NCBI GenBank assembly: GCA_038212325.1
Contig: JBBQUQ010000014.1
Location: forward strand, 1 to 50,039
DNA from: CAIVAT01 sp038212325
Lineage (GTDB): Bacteria > Bacteroidota > Bacteroidia > Bacteroidales > FEN-979
Direction of reading: 5' to 3'
DNA length: 50,039 bases
Shown here piece after piece: positions 33,930-42,403 of this stretch. Position numbers and translations under genes: made by a program. The notes under the pieces are model-generated. The model worked only from the letters and a program-made list of their open reading frames with translations, searched no databases and was not told the origin of the DNA. Within the stretch, counting starts at the first letter, position 1, and each line of letters opens with the position of its first letter.

Positions 33930-35381
33930 TTAAAATTGAAAATAGAAAAACTTCTGACTGGTGAAAACGCCCAGGGCAAGGATGAAAATCACCATGAAAA
34001 GATAGGCAGCAAACCTGACGGCAATGGGCATGCTTAAAAATTTCGGCGCAAATGACTTTACTGAAACCAGGTATTCAAACCAGAGCATAAAGATAACCAG
34101 GAAAAGGCCCAATGTGAAATCAAGGTTTTTCACCAGTTCGGTTATCGCGTGCCAGGTATGGCTGAAATCGGCGAGGTTCCTGATCATCAGGAATGAATCA
34201 TGCACGGAATGTTGCCCGAAGAAAAATCCCGTAGACGACAGCAGCAGGAAGGTCGCCGTGATGTTGAGCCCCTTCAGCAGAGATGGAAATTTGTCAAGCC
34301 GGCTGATGCGGTTGAACGCCGACATGAACGGCTTCGAAATATTCGCCAGAACCAAAAAGGAGCCATGGAGCAGCCCGAAAATGATAAAATTCCAGTACGG
34401 TCCATGCCAGAATCCGACCAGCACAAAGGTGATGAGCAGGTTGAGGTTCAGCCGCCATTGCATTGCCTTTCCGCGGTAGCCCGAAGGAAGAGAAAAATAG
34501 ACATAATCGCGCAACCAGGTGGTAAGGGAGATATGCCAGCGGCTCCAGAAGGCCGCAATCGATTGTGCACTGAACGGGCGGTTGAAATTCGGGCTGAGTT
34601 TGAACCCCATAAGCCTGGCCGACCCGATGGCAATGTCGGTATACCCTGAAAAATCAGCATATACCTGCATCATTTTAAACACAATGGCAACTCCGATTTC
34701 AACACCATGAAAGTAGCCGGGCTCGGAGTAAACCGCCTGGACCACGATAGACAGGCGATCGGCAATGACAATTTTTTTGAACAGTCCCCAGAGGATCAGG
34801 CGCAGGCCGCTGGCAAACCTGTCTGGATCAAAGGAATGTTCCATGCGAAACTGGGGCAGTAACCTGCGCCCCCGTTCAATGGGGCCCGCCAATACCAGCG
34901 GGAAAAAGGAGACAAACAGGGCGTAGATTCCGATGTTTTTTTCCGGTTTGAGCACGCCGCGGTAAACATCGATGGTGTACCCGATCGTTTGGAACGTATA
35001 GAAAGAGATTCCTACCGGCAGCAGGATTTGGTAATAGGGGATGGAGAAGGGGCTGCCGGTCAGCCCGGCAAGCTGGTTTGCGAGTTCGGTAAAAAATCCA
35101 AGGTACTTGAACACAAACAACATACCCAGGTTGATGGCGAGGGATAAAAGCAGGTATTTAAGCCGCTGTTTTTTATGGGCCAGTTTTCCCATTTGCCATG
35201 CCGCAAACCAGGAAACCGCAGTGGCGCTCATCAAAACAAAAACAAATTCAACCCGCCACAGGAGGTAGAAAAAATAGCTGGCTGCAAGCAGAACAGCCCA
35301 GCGCCAGCGGAAGGGAAGGGCATAATACAGCAACACTGTGGCAGGAAGGAAAAAAAGGTACCCGATGGAGTTGAAAAGCAT
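33930..35381 (-). CDS. MBOAT-family O-acyltransferase (AlgI/DltB type)
   Basis: The 483-residue polytopic membrane protein matches AlgI-like MBOAT proteins: MLFNSIGYLFFLPATVLLYY, LPVGISFYTFQTIGYTIDVYRG, FPLVLAGPIERGRRLLPQF, FSGYTDIAIGSARLMGFKLS and the LVGFWHGPYWNFIIFGLLHG segment with the catalytic histidine. Such enzymes carry acyl groups across the membrane onto polysaccharides or teichoic acid. With the SGNH gene it likely acylates a surface glycan. Confidence 0.93.
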   Translation of the reverse strand: MLFNSIGYLFFLPATVLLYYALPFRWRWAVLLAASYFFYLLWRVEFVFVLMSATAVSWFAAWQMGKLAHKKQRLKYLLLSLAINLGMLFVFKYLGFFTELANQLAGLTGSPFSIPYYQILLPVGISFYTFQTIGYTIDVYRGVLKPEKNIGIYALFVSFFPLVLAGPIERGRRLLPQFRMEHSFDPDRFASGLRLILWGLFKKIVIADRLSIVVQAVYSEPGYFHGVEIGVAIVFKMMQVYADFSGYTDIAIGSARLMGFKLSPNFNRPFSAQSIAAFWSRWHISLTTWLRDYVYFSLPSGYRGKAMQWRLNLNLLITFVLVGFWHGPYWNFIIFGLLHGSFLVLANISKPFMSAFNRISRLDKFPSLLKGLNITATFLLLSSTGFFFGQHSVHDSFLMIRNLADFSHTWHAITELVKNLDFTLGLFLVIFMLWFEYLVSVKSFAPKFLSMPIAVRFAAYLFMVIFILALGVFTSQKFFYFQF

Positions 35382-35417
35382 ATTTTACCGGCCTGATTTT
35401 ACTTGAAAATTAAAAAC

Positions 35418-36095
35418 TCATGCTTCCCTGTACCATACTCCTTCAGGGGTCTCTTCACGTTTGAGCGGATGAGGATATGCTTTCAATAACTCCTCAAAAC
35501 GCTGTGCAAGCCCGATCTCATAATCGGCTGGTTCAAACAGAACCGATGTTTTATTGTCATTTCCGGCAAGTGCTTTCACCGCCTTCCTGACTTTTCCGGC
35601 CTTTTGCTCGAAATTCTCACGGGTCACCTCATACCGCTGATGGTCCAAATCCTCCTGTCCTTCACAAAGGTGATATCCGAGCAGCAAATTGAAATTTATC
35701 GCATTGGTGTTGGCGCGCAGGATGTGAGCATACTGCTTGTTCCATCCGAGGAAGTAAAAGGTGGTTTCAATACCGGCAACGGCTACCAGGTAGGGTACAA
35801 AGGTGTTGTAAAACTCTGTACGGCCCAAAAAAATGCCTGATTCAGAGGTACGCACATCCCAGTCGACATTTTTATCGTTCAGCAACCCGATCTTCTCTCC
35901 CTGGTAATGAATCATCAGGTAGTTGTTCTGCAGGTTATCGACCGAGCGGAACCATTGCTGCTGCTGTTCCGGGGTGATCATATCCTGGTACTTCATGTTC
36001 AGCCTCACCGGGTCTGAATTTCGCCACTGCCTTACCAACCCGATATCTTCCTCCCTGAGCCGTTCCAGGATGATTCCGTATTTAAAGAACTTCAT
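35418..36095 (-). CDS. GNAT-type acetyltransferase, candidate sugar N-acyltransferase
   Basis: With ATG at 36095 (MKFFKYGIILERL) the product has 225 residues. It shows the PseH-like GNAT layout: RLREEDIGLVRQWRNSDPVRLNM, then WFRSVDN, then an IFLGRTEFYNTF and HILRANTNAINFNLLLGYHLCEG block. PseH-type enzymes acetylate amino sugars bound to nucleotides. The longer upstream frame is unlikely, since it would overlap further with the glycosyltransferase gene. It overlaps the upstream glycosyltransferase gene by 14 bases. Confidence 0.78.
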   Translation of the reverse strand: MKFFKYGIILERLREEDIGLVRQWRNSDPVRLNMKYQDMITPEQQQQWFRSVDNLQNNYLMIHYQGEKIGLLNDKNVDWDVRTSESGIFLGRTEFYNTFVPYLVAVAGIETTFYFLGWNKQYAHILRANTNAINFNLLLGYHLCEGQEDLDHQRYEVTRENFEQKAGKVRKAVKALAGNDNKTSVLFEPADYEIGLAQRFEELLKAYPHPLKREETPEGVWYREA

Positions 36096-37017
36096 GGCTG
36101 AGCATGGTTTTAATGGCAAATGGTGGCTTGCGGTTCTGTACCATGTATATCCGGCTCAGATATTCGCCGATTACGCCCAGTGAAAGCAGGATGATGCTGG
36201 TCGAAAACAATATTGCCACGATCAATGCAGTAAACCCCTGGATGGGAACCCCATGCATGAACTTCCGGTAGATAAAGAGCAGGCCGATGATGAAACTCAG
36301 GAGCGCCGACATAAATCCCCCGTATACCATCATCTTCAGCGGCATGGCCGTGTAATAAATGATCAGATTTGAAAGCATTGAAAAAAGGCGGTGCGAGGTG
36401 TAGGTCGACTGCTGGTACGGCCTTTTCTGATGATCAACCAGCACAAAGGCAATGTGGCTCGTATACCAGTTGAAAAGTTCATCAATATAGATGAAGTTGA
36501 TCTGGTGGTTGAGCAGGTTTTTTCCGAGCGATGATTTCATCAGCCTGAAGGAGGAGCCATTTCCCTTGGTCTTGAAAATACGGCGCGACCAGCCTTTGAG
36601 AGCCCCGCTTCCCAGGTTACGGGCCATGGAGTGGTGCTTTTTGCCATAGATTCCATATACCAGGTCGGCTTCCGAATCGTGCATGGTGCCGATCAGTTTG
36701 GCGATCTCTTCCGGTGGATTTTGCAGGTCATCATCGATGGTGATGATATATGCTCCCGACGACTGGGCAATGCCGCAAATGGTGGCATTATGCTGGCCGA
36801 AGTTCCGGGCCAGGCGGATGGCAATGACCCTGTCGGGATGGGTTTTTTGTATCGATTCCAATATTTTCCAGCTGGTATCGGCGCTGTCGTCATCCACAAA
36901 AACAACCTCAAACGTCTTTCCCAGTTTATCCATGGTTTGTTCAAGCCTCCGGAACAACTCCTCCAGCGACTCACTGCTGTTATAAACCGGGACAACTATT
37001 GAATAATCAGGTTTCAT
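36082..37017 (-). CDS. Family 2 glycosyltransferase (GtrB/ArnC-like)
   Basis: The 311 residues start with YSIVVPVYNSSESLEELF, carry DDD at about residues 42-44 and DDDLQNPPEEI near 96, and finish with two transmembrane segments (about 230-255 and 265-290). This layout is that of polyprenyl-phosphate glycosyltransferases, which load one sugar on undecaprenyl phosphate. It could supply a sugar for glycan or lipid A modification. It is the first of the four-gene minus-strand series GT2, GNAT, MBOAT, SGNH. Confidence 0.9.
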   Translation of the reverse strand: MKPDYSIVVPVYNSSESLEELFRRLEQTMDKLGKTFEVVFVDDDSADTSWKILESIQKTHPDRVIAIRLARNFGQHNATICGIAQSSGAYIITIDDDLQNPPEEIAKLIGTMHDSEADLVYGIYGKKHHSMARNLGSGALKGWSRRIFKTKGNGSSFRLMKSSLGKNLLNHQINFIYIDELFNWYTSHIAFVLVDHQKRPYQQSTYTSHRLFSMLSNLIIYYTAMPLKMMVYGGFMSALLSFIIGLLFIYRKFMHGVPIQGFTALIVAILFSTSIILLSLGVIGEYLSRIYMVQNRKPPFAIKTMLSHEVL

Positions 37018-37122
37018 ATTTCCGATTTCAGGTAAGTCTATGAATATGTTTGTGCGAAAAAATGAAAAAGCGTGCAGTACCGCAAACGGTATTTGTTTTT
37101 CTTTTCGTTTCTTGGTCTGGCA

Positions 37123-37833
37123 TTATTTTAGTTTTTTTATTGCTGGGTTTGCCAAAAGAGATTTCATTTGTGTAATAGCTACTTTATTTAACTGCGCTAA
37201 TCGTTCATTTTACTTAATGCCTTGATGAATTAATATAGCATTTATGCTTTCCATATTTGAAAGAACAATGAGTTCTGAGTACGTAAAATTTATTTTTTCT
37301 TTAGAAAGAGCCAGTGGAATTAAATTTTCTTTGATGGCATCTGTGTGAATGCGATAATTTACTTTGGCCAAAGTTCGTTGTAGGTTCCATTCTAATTGAT
37401 GGTGGGTGTTCTCGTTTTCTTTAAGCCGTTGAAATTCTTTAACAAGATAAATTTGAAACTCAGGGCTTAACCACATTGCAAAATGAAATGCTATATCTTG
37501 ATGAGCATAAGTTCCACCAAATCTTCCTGCTTTTAAAACTAAACCTTTTGCAGATGTTCTATTGATCCATTGTCCTACAGACATGCTGAATCTGTTTACA
37601 CCTGATTCTTTTTCAATTACCCCGAATTCGGGGTAATTGAAACCACTATTATTTATGGACTCCCAGATACCTAGATATTCTAACGTATTTTTAGTTGTAA
37701 TCCATTTCCCAATTAATCCACTACCGTCATTAAAATTACTCGTCATATCAGTTAAACTGATATAAGCAATTTCATTTTGCTTGATAATTGTAACTTCTGT
37801 TCCTTTTACATTTATAGTTTTGCTATTACTCAT
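37123..37833 (-). pseudogene. KilA-N domain protein interrupted by an in-frame TAA
   Basis: The N-terminal 207 residues (37210-37833) show the KilA-N DNA-binding region (GLIGKWITTKNTLEYLG, GRFGGTYAHQDIAFHFAMWL). After TAA at 37210-37212 the same frame goes on with NERLAQLNKVAITQMKSLLANPAIKKLK to a second TAA at 37123, and this tail matches the family C-terminus. A CAA-to-TAA change is the simplest explanation. The part before the tail also looks shorter than in the family (KINFTYSELIVLSNMES). The gene is clearly more AT-rich than its neighbours, suggesting recent transfer. Confidence 0.8.
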
Positions 37834-37943
37834 TTAATAATACCATAAAAGTGTTAATTTTAATAATCTAAATTGTATGCTTCGTAAAGTGCAGAATCCG
37901 AATCTCTTAATTGAAGTTCATTTTTGAAAATGAAGGTAATCTG

Positions 37944-38678
37944 TCAGCCTCCTCCTAAAATCAGGTTTGTACCGCTTACCCACTTCGAGGCATCGGCCAA
38001 GTAAAAAACGATGGTGTTGGCAACATCCACCGGATCGCCAAGGCCCATCAGTTGGCGCTGTTCTATTTTATCAACTGCTTCCTGCGAAAAATTTTCGGCA
38101 GTTTCATCCAGCATGGGGGTGCGCACAAATGCGGGCGCAACGCAGTTAACCCTGGTTCCCCTCGACGCCAGTTCAAGGGCAAGCACCCGTGCATATGCCT
38201 CAAGGGCCGCCTTGGCGCTGATGTACATGGCGCCACCCACAAACGGATACCGTGTAGAGATGGAAGAGATGAAGACAATGGAACTGCTGCCTTTTGCCAG
38301 TTTTTTCTTGCCTAAAATCCCGGCTGTCAGCAGAATAGAAGCATCAAAGCTGATGCGGAATGTTTTGGCAATGATCTCTCCTGTGATAAACCGGGCCGGA
38401 GAAAGCTCGGAAATGCCAGTACTGTGAACCACCCCATCCAGGATCGGTAAGGCGGTGACAAGGCGATCAATATCGGCCTGGATGGTAAGATCGGCGAGGA
38501 TTTGCTGATGCCCCTCTCCCTTCAGGGACAGGAATGTCTCTTCCAGCCGGGTGGCATTGCGGCCGGTGATGACAACCCGTGCGCCATATTCGCTGGCAGT
38601 AATTGCAGTCTGCCTGCCCAGACCCGATGAAGCTCCTGTGACGAGGACTGTTTTGCCTGTCAGATCAAATGCGTTCAT
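37944..38678 (-). CDS. SDR-family oxidoreductase (FabG-like)
   Basis: The 244 residues show the NAD(P) motif TGASSGLG (14-21), catalytic S139, Y152 and K156 (YISAKAALEAYAR), and a final VSGTNLILGGG. FabG-like enzymes reduce 3-ketoacyl-ACP; others act on sugars or alcohols. The gene overlaps the KAS III gene by four bases (ATGA), so the pair is translated together. A ketoacyl reduction step paired with a KAS III fits well; substrate is an inference. Confidence 0.9.
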   Translation of the reverse strand: MNAFDLTGKTVLVTGASSGLGRQTAITASEYGARVVITGRNATRLEETFLSLKGEGHQQILADLTIQADIDRLVTALPILDGVVHSTGISELSPARFITGEIIAKTFRISFDASILLTAGILGKKKLAKGSSSIVFISSISTRYPFVGGAMYISAKAALEAYARVLALELASRGTRVNCVAPAFVRTPMLDETAENFSQEAVDKIEQRQLMGLGDPVDVANTIVFYLADASKWVSGTNLILGGG

Positions 38679-39760
38679 TCCTTTTGAGATTGTGTTGAAA
38701 TGGCTTCCTGCTCGGTAAGTTCAGGAACGACGATGCCATCGGTTTCGATCAGCACGGTGCCCCATGAAAGGCCAATTCCGAAAGCGGAAAGCAGAAGTTT
38801 CTGCGGCTTCTCCACAAGAGCATTTCCAAGTTGCGTGACCATGGTAAGCGGGATCGACGAGCAGCTGGTATTGCCAAAGTCGTGAAGGGAATATGGAACC
38901 CTGGCCGTATCGACCTTCAACATCTTCCGAAGGGTTTCGTTGATCAGGCGGTTTGCCTGGTGGAACACCAGGAAGTCGAACTCATCGAGCTGTCGGCTGA
39001 AGTGTTTCAGCGTCGTTTTTATATTGGGAACCACCTCACGGAGCGAGAAGTTGAAGACTTCAATGCCGTTCAATGCAATATGCAACCGGCTGCGGTATAT
39101 CCCCGGGCCATGTTTTTTAATGGCAAACGATTTCTTGCTTAAAAGGTTACGCACGCCGCCATCAGGGATGATAATGGCTTCATAGCCGCTGCCATCGGTC
39201 TGGAGGTTAAACTGCATGGCCAGCAAACCGGGTTTGAGTTCGAGTGCGGTGGCTGTGCCTGCATCTCCAAACAGCGGGTAGGTGCTTTTATCGCGATAAC
39301 AGGAGGTTACATTTGAAAGATCCCCGACAAGCAGCAAACTCTTCTGGATCCCTGTGGTTTTCATCAGGCTTCCAACGACCGACAGCCCATAAACATACCC
39401 GGAACAGCCGAGATTGATGTCGATGGCCATGCAGGTTTTTGGCAGCTTCAGCCTGTCCTGGAGAATGGCGGATGTTGAGGGAATAATGTAATCGCGCGAT
39501 TGTGAAACAAAAACGAGCAGGCTGATCTCGCCGCGTTCCCATTTCAGTTCGTCGAGCAGCTGTTCTGCCGCCTGGAAGCATAGGTCGGAGGTAGTCTGAC
39601 CCGGTTCAGCAACATGGCGGGTTTCCACGCCGATCATCTGGATCAGCTGATCCCGCTCTTTCTGCGTTATCCAGTTGTAATCATGATTGGACAGGCTCTT
39701 TTTGGGAACACAGGCCGAGATACCGGCAATCCGCACATCGGGAATTTCAAAAATGGCCAT
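38675..39760 (-). CDS. 3-oxoacyl-ACP synthase III-like (KAS III) enzyme
   Basis: Starting at the ATG for MAIFEIPDVRIAG, the product has 361 residues with C119 (NLGCSGYVYGL), H267 (VFHQANRLI) and N297 (FGNTSCSSIP), the catalytic triad of KAS III. This group condenses an acyl donor with a malonyl-ACP or joins two acyl groups. A longer frame (to 39883) is made only of repeat-derived residues, so it is unlikely to be real. It overlaps the SDR gene and is divergent from the acyl-AMP ligase/ACP gene, suggesting shared regulation. Confidence 0.9.
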   Translation of the reverse strand: MAIFEIPDVRIAGISACVPKKSLSNHDYNWITQKERDQLIQMIGVETRHVAEPGQTTSDLCFQAAEQLLDELKWERGEISLLVFVSQSRDYIIPSTSAILQDRLKLPKTCMAIDINLGCSGYVYGLSVVGSLMKTTGIQKSLLLVGDLSNVTSCYRDKSTYPLFGDAGTATALELKPGLLAMQFNLQTDGSGYEAIIIPDGGVRNLLSKKSFAIKKHGPGIYRSRLHIALNGIEVFNFSLREVVPNIKTTLKHFSRQLDEFDFLVFHQANRLINETLRKMLKVDTARVPYSLHDFGNTSCSSIPLTMVTQLGNALVEKPQKLLLSAFGIGLSWGTVLIETDGIVVPELTEQEAISTQSQKE

Positions 39761-39835
39761 TTGCAGCTTCGGTTGATCAGGTTTGACAGGGCAACACCAC
39801 AAAAGTACTTTTTTTTCGGTTAAAGTCTCCGTTTT

Positions 39836-39899
39836 TCTAATTTTGCGCTTTGCACTTTGCACTTTGCAGTTTGCAATTTGCACTTTGCACTTTGGATTA
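39836..39899. repeat. TTTGCAC tandem repeat between the KAS III and FAAL-ACP genes
   Basis: About eight heptamer units of TTTGCAC/TTTGCAG/TTTGCAA follow one another in the divergent promoter region. Read as minus strand they would encode the extra N-terminal peptide of the longer KAS III frame. A related AAAATGC repeat is at 8895-8918. Confidence 0.75.
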
Positions 39900-39931
39900 T
39901 TAGAATGATAAGATATTAAAGTTCAGAAAAA

Positions 39932-41977
39932 ATGAATTTGACAAACCCGACGCCCATCCCCGGTGACTTGCAGCTCACCCCCGACCAGGCCACCATGGTC
40001 TCTGTATTGCGGCAGCGGTCTGTCCTTCATCCCGGGAAAATTGCCTTTACATTTCTGGCAAACGGCGAGGATGAGGCAGGTTCGTTAACCTACGGCGAAC
40101 TGGATACCGGCGCACGAAATATAGCACTAAAATTGACAGCACTGGGATTGAAAGGCAGGAATGTCCTGATGTTCTATCCGCCGGGGCTTGATTTTATCCT
40201 TGCTTTTTTCGGATGCCTTTTTGCGGGCACCATTCCTGCCACCGCATATCCTCCCCGTAAAAACCGTTCGGTACACCGTATCCGTACGATTGCCGCTGAT
40301 TGCGGGGCCACTTCAATTCTTACCACCGACGCCATTGCCCGTTCGCTGGAACGGAATTTTGCGGAGGACCCCTTGCTCGCCAACCTGCAATGGCATACCA
40401 CGGATACATGGTCAATTACCGACCCGTTAACCCTGGCGCCGGTCGAACCCGGGTTTGAAGACCTGGCATTTCTGCAGTATACTTCTGGCTCAACCGGCAA
40501 TCCCAAAGGGGTGATGGTCAGTCACCGGAATATCATGTATAACCTGCGTTCACTGCAGCTTATTTTCCGGATCACCCCCGATGATGTTGCTGTGCACTGG
40601 GTGCCGCAGTTCCACGACCTTGGCCTGATCTTCGGAATTCTGGAGACAGTTTTCTCCGGTTCATCGGCCGTGCTGATCCCCCCGTTCATCTTTATTTCCA
40701 ACCCATATTACCTCTTGAAGGCCATCACCCGTTACCGGGCTACCGTTAGCGGACAGCCCGATTTCGCCTTTAACTACTGCGTTGATAAAATCGATGATAC
40801 TCAGCGGGGCAGCCTCGATCTCACCTCCCTCCGGGTCATGTACAGTGGGGCCGAACCAGTGAGAAAATCTACCCTCGACCGGTTTTTGTCGGCTTTTTTG
40901 CCGGTTGGATTAAAGCCGGAAACGCTGATCCCCGCTTACGGTATGGCAGAGTCAACCCTGATCCTGGTTGGCGCCACAGAGCCAAGGCCTACTTTTTACC
41001 TGCCGGTCAGAACATCCGCCCTGGTACAAAACATGGTGGTTCCGGTATTGAATGAGGATCAAAGCAGTGACATCCAGTGGATTGCCAGTAACGGAAGGGT
41101 CAGCATCGACACCTCCGTCCTGATCGCAGATCCGGAAACCTGCGAGATTCAGCCACCCTATAAAGTCGGGGAGATTTGGGCAAGCGGGAGCACAATTGCC
41201 ATGGGGTATTTTGGCAAACCAGTGCTGACAGAGGAGGTCTTCAGGGCGAGCCCTGCCGGCGGGAACAATCCTGTATGGCTGCGTACCGGGGACCTCGGAT
41301 TTTTACACAACGATGAACTTTTTATCACCGGACGGCTGAAGGACCTTGTAATCATCCACGGCCGTAATTTCTACCCACAGGACGTTGAGGAAGCTGTTGA
41401 AGCAAGCCATTCGTCGATCAGGAAAACAGGTTGCGCTGTTTTCTCCATCGAGCATAACTCAAAAGAGAGGATGGCCGTGGTGGCTGAGCTGCGGCGGTCG
41501 ATCATACCCCCGGATACAGGAAGTATTTTAAATGCAATCATTGCTGCCATTTCCCGTGAATTTGAAGTGCAGCCGGTGCGCATCGCCCTGATCAGGACAG
41601 GTTCTGTCATAAAGACCTCAAGCGGTAAAATCATGCGCCGGGCCAACCGGGATGCATTACTTACCGGCAGGTTTGAGCTGATTGCAGACCGTTTGATTGC
41701 GGACCCGGAAATAATGCAGGAGCATTTTGCGGTTGGAGAACCTGCAAACCTTGAACAATTTCTCGTTAACTGGGTTTCGCTTCACCTGAACAACAGTTTA
41801 TCGGTCGACGCTGCCAACAGCCTTGCAGCTTATGGAATAGATTCAATAAAGGCCGTTGAACTAACCGCCGAAACTAAAACTCTTTTTGGATTTGAATGGC
41901 CGCCCTATCTTTTTTTTGAAGAAATTTCAATTGCCCGGATGGCCGACGAGGGATTAAAACTAATGTCAGATATATAA
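39932..41977 (+). CDS. Fatty acyl-AMP ligase fused to an acyl carrier protein domain
   Basis: The 681 residues consist of an adenylating domain of FAAL type (about 1-590) and an ACP domain (about 605-675). Motifs: YTSGSTGNPKGVM near 182, WVPQFHDLGLIFG near 226, PAYGMAESTL near 330, GRLKDLVIIHGRNFYPQDVE near 468, and TSSGKIMRR near 563. FAALs adenylate fatty acids and load them on an ACP instead of CoA. The ACP carries GIDSIKAVEL with the phosphopantetheine serine near 638. A self-loading enzyme is thus likely. It is divergent from KAS III and convergent with the ACP gene. Confidence 0.92.
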   Translation: MNLTNPTPIPGDLQLTPDQATMVSVLRQRSVLHPGKIAFTFLANGEDEAGSLTYGELDTGARNIALKLTALGLKGRNVLMFYPPGLDFILAFFGCLFAGTIPATAYPPRKNRSVHRIRTIAADCGATSILTTDAIARSLERNFAEDPLLANLQWHTTDTWSITDPLTLAPVEPGFEDLAFLQYTSGSTGNPKGVMVSHRNIMYNLRSLQLIFRITPDDVAVHWVPQFHDLGLIFGILETVFSGSSAVLIPPFIFISNPYYLLKAITRYRATVSGQPDFAFNYCVDKIDDTQRGSLDLTSLRVMYSGAEPVRKSTLDRFLSAFLPVGLKPETLIPAYGMAESTLILVGATEPRPTFYLPVRTSALVQNMVVPVLNEDQSSDIQWIASNGRVSIDTSVLIADPETCEIQPPYKVGEIWASGSTIAMGYFGKPVLTEEVFRASPAGGNNPVWLRTGDLGFLHNDELFITGRLKDLVIIHGRNFYPQDVEEAVEASHSSIRKTGCAVFSIEHNSKERMAVVAELRRSIIPPDTGSILNAIIAAISREFEVQPVRIALIRTGSVIKTSSGKIMRRANRDALLTGRFELIADRLIADPEIMQEHFAVGEPANLEQFLVNWVSLHLNNSLSVDAANSLAAYGIDSIKAVELTAETKTLFGFEWPPYLFFEEISIARMADEGLKLMSDI

Positions 41978-42003
41978 GAAACGAAATTTCTCACAAAGGT
42001 TTA

Positions 42004-42234
42004 TTACACCCGCGACTGAATAATCCTGAAGAGGTCCTCTACGGTTCTGGAGGTGGCGATGTCTTCAGCGTTGACGGTGACATCGTATTCGGTTTTAACC
42101 AGCGCAATCAGGATGAGTGCGTTGATGGAATTCCATTCGAAAACCTCCCTGAACACACTGCCGGGCTTGAGCGTACCAGGCACCAGGTCTTCATATTCTT
42201 CTTCCAGGCGGGCGATGAAATCTTCAATATTCAT
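42004..42234 (-). CDS. Free-standing acyl carrier protein
   Basis: The 76-residue acidic protein has the ACP helix layout (MNIEDFIARLEEEYEDL, then WNSINALILIALVKTEYDV, then TVEDLFRII). The phosphopantetheine serine would be S36 in EWNSINAL, an unusual variant of the normal DSL motif. Similar WNSL-type carriers occur in polysaccharide clusters. The gene lies between the two acyl-AMP ligases and faces the first; a TACCTTTG box is 20 bases upstream. Confidence 0.87.
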   Translation of the reverse strand: MNIEDFIARLEEEYEDLVPGTLKPGSVFREVFEWNSINALILIALVKTEYDVTVNAEDIATSRTVEDLFRIIQSRV

Positions 42235-42253
42235 GTGGCTTGTTATTAAAGCG

Positions 42254-42261
42254 CAAAGGTA
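42254..42261 (-). promoter_or_regulatory. Putative -7 box (TACCTTTG) of the ACP gene
   Basis: On the minus strand these bases read TACCTTTG, a match to TAnnTTTG, 20 bases before the ACP start at 42234. Confidence 0.5.
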
Positions 42262-42317
42262 AGGTTTTTCCCGAAATATGGCAGATAGCTGACTTATTCG
42301 TTACTTTGCAGGTCGAA

Positions 42318-42325
42318 TAAATTTG
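42318..42325 (+). promoter_or_regulatory. Putative -7 box (TAAATTTG) of the second acyl-AMP ligase
   Basis: TAAATTTG matches TAnnTTTG and lies 78 bases before the ATG at 42404. It is divergent from the ACP box at 42254. Confidence 0.4.
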
Positions 42326-42403
42326 GATAACTGACTCAGAAAAAGATATCTAAAATTCTTTCCTTATAGACAAACTCACGATAAAGCAAAGATTAATTTT
42401 TTT

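Noticed and set aside
34200..34649. Long plus-strand reading frame opposite the MBOAT gene
   Set aside because: The composition is shadow-like (many R, Q, P) and the minus-strand MBOAT protein is clear.
37123..37833. Prophage marker (KilA-N)
   Set aside because: No integrase, capsid, terminase or lysis genes occur in the window; a lone KilA-N gene is a common stray.
39761..39883. Longer KAS III protein with 41 extra N-terminal residues
   Set aside because: The extra residues are encoded largely by the TTTGCAC repeat and do not fit the family, whereas MAIFEIPDV is a normal start.
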